In this document: positions 17,942 through 24,352 of the stretch, one piece after another | How positions within the stretch are numbered: the stretch's first letter is position 1 | Layout: each line of letters starts with the position of its first letter | DNA from: Bacteroidales bacterium UBA4295 | GTDB lineage: Bacteria > Bacteroidota > Bacteroidia > Bacteroidales > Paludibacteraceae | Assembly (NCBI GenBank): GCA_002395805.1 | Contig: DGVB01000027.1 | Location: 1 to 64,000, forward strand | Length of the DNA stretch: 64,000 nucleotides | Reading direction: 5' to 3' | The notes under the pieces: model-generated | What the model saw: the letters and a program-made list of their open reading frames with translations, nothing else | Database searches by the model: none | Told to the model about the DNA's origin: nothing | Program-made: the position numbers and the translations under genes

Positions 17942-18151
17942 CTTTCACCTTTCACCTTTCACCTTTCACCTTTCATCTTTCACCTTTCACCTTTCACCTT
18001 TAAACTTTAAACTTTCACCTTTAAACTTTAAACTTTCACCTTTCACCTTTCATCTTTCACCTTTCACCTTTCACCTTTCATCTTTAAACTTTAAACTTTA
18101 AACTTTAAACTTTCAACTTTAAACTTTCACCTTTCACCTTTCACCTTTCAC
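17942..18151 (+). repeat. 30-unit period-7 tandem array (CTTTCAC / CTTTAAA)
   Basis: Exactly 30 contiguous 7-mers, 210 bp, with no phase break: CTTTCAC, CTTTAAA, CTTTCAT and one CTTTCAA. Variants are intermingled, which implies local duplications. The array fills almost the whole gap between gldG and the LysM/binding-protein gene; the gldG stop (18134-18136) and its last five residues VKGER are read from the array. Units shared with the 21720-21817 array include TTTAAAC. No strong hairpin is formed. Confidence 0.97.
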
Positions 18152-19816
18152 GTATTTTCTCTTTCGTATTACAAATACTATGCCGCCGATAATAGCCAGT
18201 ATTGCTACCGGCAGAATAGTACTGATAGCTTGCACTTGTTGCCGTTCCTCATGCGCCCGTTTGTCATTCAGCAGCCGCAGTGCGATGCTCTTCTCGCGTA
18301 GCGAGATCAGTCCCTCGCTGTCAGTCAGCCATAGCATCGCATTAGCGGCGAAATCGCGGTTGGAGAACTGCATGCCGCTGTAGCGGTCATATCCCATCGG
18401 CAGCACTTGCCCTTTCTGGGTCTCGTTCAGCAGGATGCTTCCGCTGCCGATGACTACTTGCCGGGTCTTGGCGCTTGTCTTGCGGATCGGTTCGTCACTC
18501 TCGATGCCTTCCGGTATCATCCGATGGGCAAAAGCGCTGGGGAAAACACCCTCCATCGATACTGCCACCGGCACGTATTGGTATTGGAAGGCCGCCATGT
18601 CGGGATTGAGATCGTTGAGATCCACCTCACCCGGTGTGGCAGTTACACGGCTGGCTGTACTGGTCGCTAATAGCACCCGTTTCTCTATTCCGTCTTCGCC
18701 GCCCACAGCGTCAATCGGACTGACGAAGGTGCTCATCACCTGACCCATATTCTTGGTTATCGGACTGCCCTGGCTGGTCAGTAAAAGAGGCGCGTAGGTC
18801 CACGGCATAGGCTGCAGGTTAGGCTGAGAAGGATCGCTGCTTACATTCACCGGTATCGGCAGGCACTGGACATCTTGCACCAATGCCGGATTGACGCGTA
18901 CACCATAGCGGAAGAGCATGTCCGTTAATCCTAATTCCAGGGGTAGGATAGGGGTGAAACCTTCGCTCTGCAGCACTGTTTCGCTGAATCGGACGCCGTT
19001 TAACGCCCATAGCACGGCCCCTCCGCGCATGATATACTGATCGATGACAAACCGCTCCTGTTCGCTGAATGCCGTCTGAGGATTCAATACAATCAACGCC
19101 TTGTATCCGTCTAAGATATGGACATCAATCAATTCATCATTGAGCGACGCAGTCGCGCTCATTCCATCATTGGAGGCAAGCCGCCCTCTGTCCACCTGGA
19201 AGTACTTGCTCAGCGCACTCATCAGATCGTAGGTGTGCGCTTCATCAGGCTCGCCGTGCCCTTCCAGGATGGCTACCCTCGGTGTCTCCGTCTGCTGCAG
19301 CAGATGCAATGCCTCCATGAAGGCGAACTCCAGCTGCTCAATGCTGGCGTTCAGGTTTTCTTCTCCGCTCAGACCGCGAGTGTTCTTCAGTAGCGTCACG
19401 ACGGCTTTGCGACCCTTGTAACTCATGATAGCATACGGATAAACGGTCGTCTGTGCCGTCTTACCGTTCTGCTCGCGCTCATGAATCACAATCGGCCGCA
19501 GACCCAATGCCGCAAGGCTGTCCTTGGAAAAACTTTGTACATCGTACATCGTACATCGTACATCTCCGAAAACATTCATTTCGGCAATCGTCTCTTCAGT
19601 CGCTTTCTTCAGTCTCCGAAAACCGGCATTGAGGTCGCCCTCCAGCAGCAGCGTCACTTCGATAGGGGCATCACTCTGACGCAATAGCGCTTTGGACGCT
19701 TTGCTCAGACTGTAGTGCTTGTCGTCTGTCATGTCCCAACGAACCGGCAATAGGTAGGCTGCAGCGTTTAGCGCCGCCAGCACTCCGAACACTATGATGG
19801 CGCGCCGCATGGTCAT
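18134..19816 (-). CDS. gldG: gliding-motility ABC transporter auxiliary protein GldG
   Basis: A 560-residue protein with an N-terminal helix (IIVFGVLAALNAAAYLLPVR), then DMTDDKHYSLSKASKALLR, the opening typical of GldG/ABC_transp_aux. RVAILEGHGEPDE sits mid-protein, with LNPQTAFSEQERFVIDQYIM and GGAVLWALNG after it. A C-terminal membrane helix (TILPVAILAIIGGIVFVI) ends in a basic tail. GldG acts with GldF and GldA in an ABC complex linked to gliding in flavobacteria; many non-gliding Bacteroidales keep it. No gldF or gldA lies nearby here. A 4x GTACATC repeat (19537-19564) codes DVRCTMYDV inside the gene, and its last residues come from the downstream array. Confidence 0.88.
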   Translation of the reverse strand: MTMRRAIIVFGVLAALNAAAYLLPVRWDMTDDKHYSLSKASKALLRQSDAPIEVTLLLEGDLNAGFRRLKKATEETIAEMNVFGDVRCTMYDVQSFSKDSLAALGLRPIVIHEREQNGKTAQTTVYPYAIMSYKGRKAVVTLLKNTRGLSGEENLNASIEQLEFAFMEALHLLQQTETPRVAILEGHGEPDEAHTYDLMSALSKYFQVDRGRLASNDGMSATASLNDELIDVHILDGYKALIVLNPQTAFSEQERFVIDQYIMRGGAVLWALNGVRFSETVLQSEGFTPILPLELGLTDMLFRYGVRVNPALVQDVQCLPIPVNVSSDPSQPNLQPMPWTYAPLLLTSQGSPITKNMGQVMSTFVSPIDAVGGEDGIEKRVLLATSTASRVTATPGEVDLNDLNPDMAAFQYQYVPVAVSMEGVFPSAFAHRMIPEGIESDEPIRKTSAKTRQVVIGSGSILLNETQKGQVLPMGYDRYSGMQFSNRDFAANAMLWLTDSEGLISLREKSIALRLLNDKRAHEERQQVQAISTILPVAILAIIGGIVFVIRKRKYVKGER

Positions 19817-19904
19817 TCGTAATTCGTAATTTTTAATTCGTAATTTTTAATTCGTAATTTTTAATTCGTAATTTTTAATTCGTAATTCGTAATTCGTAAT
19901 TACT
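19814..19904 (+). repeat. period-7 tandem array, AATTCGT / AATTTTT x13
   Basis: About 13 units alternating AATTCGT and AATTTTT (first CATTCGT, last AATTACT) exactly filling the space between the PPIase stop (TAA at 19900-19902) and the gldG ATG (19814-19816). Alternation of the two unit types suggests that 14-bp dimers were duplicated. Confidence 0.95.
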
Positions 19905-21714
19905 TCCTGATCTTCTCCCAAACCTCCTGGTTGATCTTCACTTCGTATTTCTCGCGCAGTTTCTTCACCCATTCTGCCTCCAGATAGTCCTGGTAGTCGG
20001 TCGTCACTTTGCCTTTCTCGTCGCTCCAAACCTCCGGTGCTTTCAGTTTTTTGCCGACACATTCAACGATCGGCAGCTCTTCGCTCGGAGTGAAGGTAGC
20101 CTTTTTGTCCTTGAATCCGAACTTGTCGATAGCGGCATTCTTGCCCTTTTCCCAAAGACCGTGCTGCACTTTGACATAAGTCACGCTGTCGCAGTTGACG
20201 CGTTTGGCGATATAGCTCTGTACGGAGTCCGCTGCTGCGCTCCGGATAATAGCTTTGGCTGCTTTGGCGCTACTCTTGTCTTTAGCCTGGATGAGGTAAC
20301 CTTTCCATCTTGGAGCAGCCCATGTGTATTTCTTCTTGTTGGCTTTGAAGAATGCTTCCAGTCCTGCGGTGTCCTTTGCCGCTTTGTCCCATACTTCGCG
20401 CAGCGAAACCTCAAACAGCAGGATTCCGTCGTGGTACTCCTGTACCAGATGGCGCAACTCCGGATATTTCTCCTCCAGATGTTCGTCTGCATAGGTTTTT
20501 ACCTCTGCGTCGGTCATCTCTGCCGGCAGATGGTATTCCGCACGGGTCTTGCGGACGAAACTCTTCTCCGCTTCCTGAACGCGTTCGTCGCGTTGTACCT
20601 GGCGCAAAATCTGTGTCCGCATCGAATCCAGCGGCTGAATACCGCGCTCGCCCTCTTTGTAAAGAATATGCCATCCGTACTGCGAACGCACGGGAGCGCT
20701 GATCTCGCCTACACCCATGCCGAATGCTGCATCTTCGAACGGCTTCACCATCATGCCTTTCCCGAACCATCCTAACTCGCCGCCGCGAGGACTACTGCCG
20801 CGGTCGTCCGACTCTCGTTTCGCCGTCTCAGCAAAAACCTCCTTCATCCTTTCATTTTCTTCCTTCAACCTTTTGTAAATGCTGTCTATCTCTGCTTTCT
20901 TGATGGCGTCCAGGCTGTCGGCCGGCACCATCTTCATGATATGGCTGGCTTTGACCTCCATATGGTCGCGCTCCTCTTCTACCAGCACGATATGGAATCC
21001 GTACTGTGTGCGGAATACATTGCTAATCTCTCCTACAGGGGTGTTATATACGGCCTCTTCCAGCGGATAGACGTAGCGGAACGGAGTGATCCATCCTAAC
21101 TCGCCACCGGTCTGTTGCACACTCGGGTCGGTACTCAACTCTTTCGCTACGACGTCAAAAGCCTCTGGTTTCTGACGAACCAGTTTGGCTTTTTTGCCTT
21201 TACCTTTCATCACACCCTTCCCGATCGTTACGCGCTCCAGGGCTTCGTCGATCTTCGCTCTGGCTGCCGCTACATCCTCTGCGCTCGCGTTCATCGGGCA
21301 TTGGATAGCGATATGTGCGGCGCGGCGGTCTTTGGCCATATGACGCCAACTCATCTCTACCAGGCTGTCCATCGCCGCTTCGTCCTGCAGGTATTTCGGC
21401 GTAGCCTGTGCGCGGTAGCCTTTCAACTCTTTCTTGAAACTCTCGGTCGTGTCAATACCTTGGCTCTCGGCTTCCGCTACTTTGAGTTTGAAATTGATGA
21501 ACATGTCCAGGTATTCGTCCATCGTCTTGGGATCGATGGCGCCTGCCTGGTTGTTCTTCTCGTAGATGTACAAAAACTCTTCTGCACTCACGCTTTTGCC
21601 GTTGATGGTCATCAGGACACCCGAATGGCTATCCTGCTCCGGTTCTAAACCGCTCTGCGCCATGATATGCATACTCATAGCGGCTGCGGCTAAAAATAAA
21701 ATTGTTTTTTTCAT
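19900..21714 (-). CDS. periplasmic peptidyl-prolyl isomerase with two PPIC (rotamase) domains
   Basis: A 604-residue SurA/PpiD-type chaperone. It has a signal peptide (MKKTILFLAAAAMSMHIMAQ), a SurA-like N-terminal segment INGKSVSAEEFLYIYEKNN, and two parvulin domains: one near residues 125-255 (DPSVQQTGGELGWITPFRY to YGFHIVLVEE) and one near 260-370 (SSPRGGELGWFGKGMMVKPF to YGWHILYKEGER). A long helical C-terminal region follows. It would help outer-membrane proteins fold. The second PPIC domain has a short extra EENERMKE segment encoded by a 30-bp sequence that is also present in rimO (28 of 30 identical). Confidence 0.9.
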   Translation of the reverse strand: MKKTILFLAAAAMSMHIMAQSGLEPEQDSHSGVLMTINGKSVSAEEFLYIYEKNNQAGAIDPKTMDEYLDMFINFKLKVAEAESQGIDTTESFKKELKGYRAQATPKYLQDEAAMDSLVEMSWRHMAKDRRAAHIAIQCPMNASAEDVAAARAKIDEALERVTIGKGVMKGKGKKAKLVRQKPEAFDVVAKELSTDPSVQQTGGELGWITPFRYVYPLEEAVYNTPVGEISNVFRTQYGFHIVLVEEERDHMEVKASHIMKMVPADSLDAIKKAEIDSIYKRLKEENERMKEVFAETAKRESDDRGSSPRGGELGWFGKGMMVKPFEDAAFGMGVGEISAPVRSQYGWHILYKEGERGIQPLDSMRTQILRQVQRDERVQEAEKSFVRKTRAEYHLPAEMTDAEVKTYADEHLEEKYPELRHLVQEYHDGILLFEVSLREVWDKAAKDTAGLEAFFKANKKKYTWAAPRWKGYLIQAKDKSSAKAAKAIIRSAAADSVQSYIAKRVNCDSVTYVKVQHGLWEKGKNAAIDKFGFKDKKATFTPSEELPIVECVGKKLKAPEVWSDEKGKVTTDYQDYLEAEWVKKLREKYEVKINQEVWEKIRK

Positions 21715-21719
21715 ATATT

Positions 21720-21817
21720 TTAAACTTTAAACTTTAAACTTTCCACTTTAAACTTTCCACTTTAAACTTTCCACTTTAAACTTTCAACTTTAAACTTTCA
21801 ACTTTCAACTTTCAAAT
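21720..21817 (+). repeat. 14-unit period-7 array, TTAAACT / TTCCACT / TTCAACT
   Basis: Fourteen contiguous 7-mers between nrnA and the PPIase start. The last residues and stop of nrnA (LKVES, stop at 21798) are read from it. The regular alternation TTAAACT-TTCCACT over six units points to duplication of a 14-bp dimer. Confidence 0.95.
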
Positions 21818-23036
21818 ATTTCTTGTAACTTTGTTCAAATAGTTTGACGGCATATCCCGGACTGCCGAGCACTTCGCCTCCGGAAGCGTTCATATGCCCG
21901 CCGCCGTGGAATACTTCGTTCGCCCATATGTTCACCGGCCGGTCGCCTTGAGAACGCAGCGAGATGCGGATGCGGGATTTGGGCGTGCCCGGTTTGGCGC
22001 GCTCCTCACGCATGAAGACCGAGTAATAGACATCCGCTATCTGAAGCGGCATATTCACGATCCCTTCACAGTCGCCCGTTTGGTAGTGGTATTGGTCTAA
22101 CTCGTCCGCAGAAAGGGTGATGAGAGCCAGATGATACTCCGGGTAGATCCGCATCTTGCGGTACAGCGCGTAGCCGGCTAAACGCATGCGATCGGAGGAA
22201 AATTGGTTGAAAACGGCATTGTATATCTCGTCTTTCTTCACGCCCGCGCGTAGAAGAGAAGCGATGATGTCGTATAGCTCTGCGTTGGTGGAGTTATAAC
22301 TGAAATTCCCCGTATCCGTCATCAGACCCGTATAGATACACGTCGCAATCTCTGCTTTCAGCGCAAGCGGTCCTACAGCGTCAGGCACACTTACCGTCAC
22401 TTCTCCTACAGCAGGCTCAGCCTGCGGTCCTACAGCGTCAGCGGTCTTACAGCATAGCGGTCCTACAGCGCAGCGGTCAGCAGCTTCAGCTGCTATTAAC
22501 TTATACACGATCTCGCATGCCGAACTCGCTCCGGAATCTACATGCTCCTCCACCCAGAGTCCGTCAGGCGAAGCCGGTCTTTCAGCGTTAGCGGTCTTAC
22601 AGCATTGCGGTCCTACAGCGAAGCGGTCCATCAAGTGGTGGTCTATCAGCACTTTCGGTGCTGCATTCGCCATCATTTTCTCGCCCATCGGACCGATACG
22701 TTTGGGATCGTTGAAATCCGTGCAGAGGAACAGATCCGCCTCCGCAATCAGTCTGTCGCATGCGGAGGATTCTTTTTCGTAAATCTTCACCTCTTCAGCT
22801 CCCGGCATCCATCCCAAAAACGCCGGAAAAGCATTAGGCACTATCACCGTCACTTCTCCTACAGCAGGCTCAGCCTGCGGTCCTACAGCGTCAGCGGTCT
22901 TACAGCATAGCGGTCTTACAGCGAAGCGGTCCTTCACGTAATGCCACAGCGCCAGTGCCGATCCCATCGCATCGCCGTCTGGCGCCATATGCGTCAGGAT
23001 CACTATTCGTTCCGCTTTATCGATTAATTCCTTCAT
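21798..23036 (-). CDS. nrnA: DHH-family oligoribonuclease / pAp phosphatase NrnA with in-frame repeat insertions
   Basis: A 412-residue DHH/DHHA1 phosphoesterase that degrades nano-RNAs and 3'-phosphoadenosine 5'-phosphate. Visible motifs are THMAPDGDAMGSALAL (DxD), LCTDFNDPKRIG, the DHH motif in VLIDHHLMD, YTGLMTDTGNFSYNST and the C-terminal HGGGHMNASGG. Relatives are about 320-350 residues. The excess is three insertions with shared peptides (CCKTADAVGPQAEPAVGEV and variants) near residues 36-65, 137-160 and 187-225, encoded by repeated DNA at 22846-22931, 22575-22629 and 22393-22478. All three fall between core motifs, so the enzyme may still work. The tail LKVES comes from the downstream heptamer array. 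Confidence 0.9.
   Translation of the reverse strand: MKELIDKAERIVILTHMAPDGDAMGSALALWHYVKDRFAVRPLCCKTADAVGPQAEPAVGEVTVIVPNAFPAFLGWMPGAEEVKIYEKESSACDRLIAEADLFLCTDFNDPKRIGPMGEKMMANAAPKVLIDHHLMDRFAVGPQCCKTANAERPASPDGLWVEEHVDSGASSACEIVYKLIAAEAADRCAVGPLCCKTADAVGPQAEPAVGEVTVSVPDAVGPLALKAEIATCIYTGLMTDTGNFSYNSTNAELYDIIASLLRAGVKKDEIYNAVFNQFSSDRMRLAGYALYRKMRIYPEYHLALITLSADELDQYHYQTGDCEGIVNMPLQIADVYYSVFMREERAKPGTPKSRIRISLRSQGDRPVNIWANEVFHGGGHMNASGGEVLGSPGYAVKLFEQSYKKYLKVES
22393..22478 (+). repeat. 86-bp intragenic repeat, copy B
   Basis: Starts ACCGTCACTTCTCCTACAGC and runs through a 15-nt hairpin core (GCAGGC-TCA-GCCTGC) into units of the form AGCGGTC(C/T)TACAGC. It is nearly identical to 22846-22931, with differences only in the last units. 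It lies inside nrnA and stays in frame. Confidence 0.93.
22575..22629 (+). repeat. 55-bp intragenic repeat, copy C (shorter variant)
   Basis: Three AGCGGTC(C/T)TACAGC-type units without the hairpin core, inside nrnA between the DHH motif and the DHHA1 part. It codes for RFAVGPQCCKTANAERP on the minus strand. Confidence 0.85.
22846..22931 (+). repeat. 86-bp intragenic repeat, copy A
   Basis: Same order of parts as copy B: ACCGTCACTTCTCC, the hairpin core GCAGGCTCAGCCTGC, then three GGTC(C/T)TACAGC units. It lies in frame within the N-terminal part of nrnA, before the VIVPNAFPAFLGWMPGAEEV segment. Confidence 0.93.
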
Positions 23037-23040
23037 ACGT

Positions 23041-23088
23041 TAATTCCCTAATTCATTAATTCCCTAATCCCCTAATTCATTATTTATA
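23041..23088 (+). repeat. period-8 tandem repeat, TAATTCCC / TAATTCAT x6
   Basis: Six 8-mers (TAATTCCC, TAATTCAT, TAATTCCC, TAATCCCC, TAATTCAT, TATTTATA) immediately 5' of the nrnA start codon, so within its leader. Most units carry the palindromic core AATT. Confidence 0.85.
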
Positions 23089-23125
23089 CTTATCGATTCG
23101 AAAAATTATTTTTTTATGTTTTTTG

Positions 23126-23248
23126 CTTTTGAAAGGCTTTTACCTGTTAAGGTGTGGAATTCGGTGATAAAAGCTATCTGAAAGTTTACTTTTAAGTAGT
23201 TTTTTACAGCGAATAACACATAGCGCGAAGCGCAAAAGCCTTCAAAAG
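23126..23248. other. imperfect palindrome in the nrnA leader
   Basis: CTTTTGAAAGGCTTTT at 23126-23141 is the inverted repeat, with a one-base bulge, of AAAAGCCTTCAAAAG at 23234-23248. The 92-nt interior includes GCGCGAAGCGC, itself able to fold. It lies in the roughly 320-nt region between the nrnA promoter and start codon, so an RNA hairpin in a long 5' leader is plausible. No known riboswitch is recognised. TTTATGTTTTT occurs as a direct repeat just outside both arms. Confidence 0.7.
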
Positions 23249-23275
23249 GGTTTATTTATGTTTTTGTTTTAAATT

Positions 23276-23360
23276 ATTAATCATTATTCTTATTTCGCTT
23301 CGCTCAAACGATTAATGCTTTGCAATATTCATTATTCATTATTCATTATTCATTGATCAA
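23276..23360. repeat. 85-bp dispersed intergenic repeat, copy 1
   Basis: 83 of 85 positions identical to 30629-30713. It consists of ATTAATCATTATTCTTATTTCG, a 30-bp middle (CGCTCAAACGATTAATGC and flanks), four TATTCAT heptamers (23326-23353) and TGATCAA. This copy ends just downstream of the nrnA promoter's -7 box, so it would lie at the very start of the transcript. Confidence 0.93.
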
Positions 23361-23368
23361 AACGGGCG

Positions 23369-23399
23369 CAAAGATACACAAAAATCGCCAATTATGCAA
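23369..23399 (-). promoter_or_regulatory. Bacteroidota-type promoter for nrnA and the downstream directon
   Basis: On the minus strand TTGC (23399-23396), a 19-nt spacer, then TATCTTTG (23376-23369) match the Bacteroidota -33 TTTG/TTGC and -7 TAnnTTTG pattern. The sequence after the -7 box, CGCCC, also follows the recQ promoter. It implies a 5' leader of about 320 nt before the nrnA ATG. Confidence 0.85.
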
Positions 23400-23435
23400 G
23401 AAATTAATGTTTTTTTTAAAAAAAATGCAGAAAAA

Positions 23436-23467
23436 TTTGGTCAATTCAGAAAAAAGCAGTACTTTTG
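23436..23467 (+). promoter_or_regulatory. promoter for tRNA-Gln
   Basis: TTTG at 23436-23439, 20-nt spacer, TACTTTTG at 23460-23467: a full match to the Bacteroidota vegetative promoter. Transcription would begin about 75-80 nt before the mature tRNA, leaving a GC-rich leader (23490-23549) to be processed off. Confidence 0.87.
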
Positions 23468-23549
23468 CACCCGCTTTCGAAAAATGAACTATCCGTAGGG
23501 TCCCTCGGGACGTAAACCGGCGGAGCGTTTGCGGACCGAAAAGCGTAGC

Positions 23550-23620
23550 TGCTCAATGGTGTAATGGTAGCACTACAGATTCTGGTTCTGTCTGTCTGGG
23601 TTCGAGTCCTGGTTGAGCAA
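23550..23620 (+). tRNA. tRNA-Gln (anticodon CTG)
   Basis: Acceptor arms TGCTCAA and TTGAGCA pair perfectly and are followed by discriminator A. The D arm is GTG...CAC with AATGGTAG in the loop. The anticodon stem ACAGA/TCTGT encloses loop TTCTGGT, giving anticodon CTG (reads CAG, Gln). The T arm is CTGGG-TTCGAGT-CCTGG with two wobble pairs. CCA is not encoded, as is common in Bacteroidetes. A promoter lies upstream and a terminator directly downstream, so it is a single-gene unit. Confidence 0.95.
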
Positions 23621-23628
23621 CAATAAAT

Positions 23629-23657
23629 ATGACTTCCCTAGTGGAGGTCATTTTTTT
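23629..23657 (+). terminator. rho-independent terminator after tRNA-Gln
   Basis: Stem ATGACTTCC / GGAGGTCAT (9 bp with one G-U pair), 5-nt loop CTAGT, followed by TTTTTT. It starts 8 nt after the tRNA and overlaps the stop codon of the convergent alkD-like gene (23648-23650). Confidence 0.88.
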
Positions 23658-24352
23658 GTTGATTTAATCCGCATGGTCTTTAGCATAGCCTTTTGTTCAG
23701 CCGTGATACGATAACTCTCAACGGCTTTCTGAATGGTTTTGTTGTGCGTATCTTTCTCCAAGCGGCCTTGCTCGATATAGGGCATCGTGGCATCCCATTG
23801 TTTGGCAAGAGCGGTAGCAAAGAACCATGCCTGCATCATGCGGATGTAATACTCATTGCTCTTAATGGAGGCAACCCATTCTAAGTGTTCCGGTCGGAAA
23901 GCCTCATCCAAATAATAGCGCATTAGCATCCCCATTCCGAAACGGATGGTATAAGTATGCTTGCTCTTCGTCCACTTGCAGATGTGCGGTAACAGCTCTT
24001 GCGTATGTTTCTTAAAACATTTAGGCGATAATTGGTCACACGTCGCCCAGTTGTCCACGTACGGAAGGAAACGCTCCAGTTCTGCAATACAGGTGTTGAA
24101 CTCTTTCTCCTCGCTTAGAATAAACGCGTGCAGTTGGTTTTCGTCAAAATAGCGATGTGGCAAACTATGCAAGAACTCTTGCGCAGCAGGAGTCTTGCAG
24201 ATTTGCTTCGCCATTTTGCGTAGATTCGGAGTCCGTACGCCAATTACCGTCTCGCGTGAGACTGTCGGAAGCAACTTGCTTTGAAAGTCAGCATACGCCT
24301 TGTCTTGCAAATCAAAGAGTTGAGCGGTAATATCTACGCTATTTGTTTCCAT
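23648..24352 (-). CDS. DNA alkylation repair enzyme (AlkD-like HEAT-repeat glycosylase)
   Basis: A 234-residue all-helical protein of the AlkD/AlkC superfamily, which excises alkylated bases. It shows DITAQLFDLQDKAYADFQ and KLLPTVSRETVIGVRTPNLR at the N-terminus, then FLPYVDNWATCDQLSPKCFK, the conserved W...CD region near residues 100-115. METNSV at 24352 is preferred to ATG 24400 because it gives the usual N-terminus and only a 14-bp overlap with the hydrolase gene instead of 62 bp. It ends the 51.2-23.6 kb minus-strand run. Confidence 0.87.
   Translation of the reverse strand: METNSVDITAQLFDLQDKAYADFQSKLLPTVSRETVIGVRTPNLRKMAKQICKTPAAQEFLHSLPHRYFDENQLHAFILSEEKEFNTCIAELERFLPYVDNWATCDQLSPKCFKKHTQELLPHICKWTKSKHTYTIRFGMGMLMRYYLDEAFRPEHLEWVASIKSNEYYIRMMQAWFFATALAKQWDATMPYIEQGRLEKDTHNKTIQKAVESYRITAEQKAMLKTMRIKSTKK

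Noticed and set aside
18131..18155. parS-like TTTCACGT at the end of the 30-unit array
   Set aside because: Only one half of the TGTTTCAC-GTGAAACA palindrome is present; the other half reads ATTTTC. It is the array edge meeting gldG codons.
15822..23353. CRISPR array interpretation of the repeats
   Set aside because: Units are 7-8 bp without spacers, and there are no cas genes.
23490..23549. A second, degenerate tRNA ahead of tRNA-Gln
   Set aside because: The GC-rich leader has some pairing but no cloverleaf or TTCGA loop; it is simply the 5' leader of the tRNA transcript.
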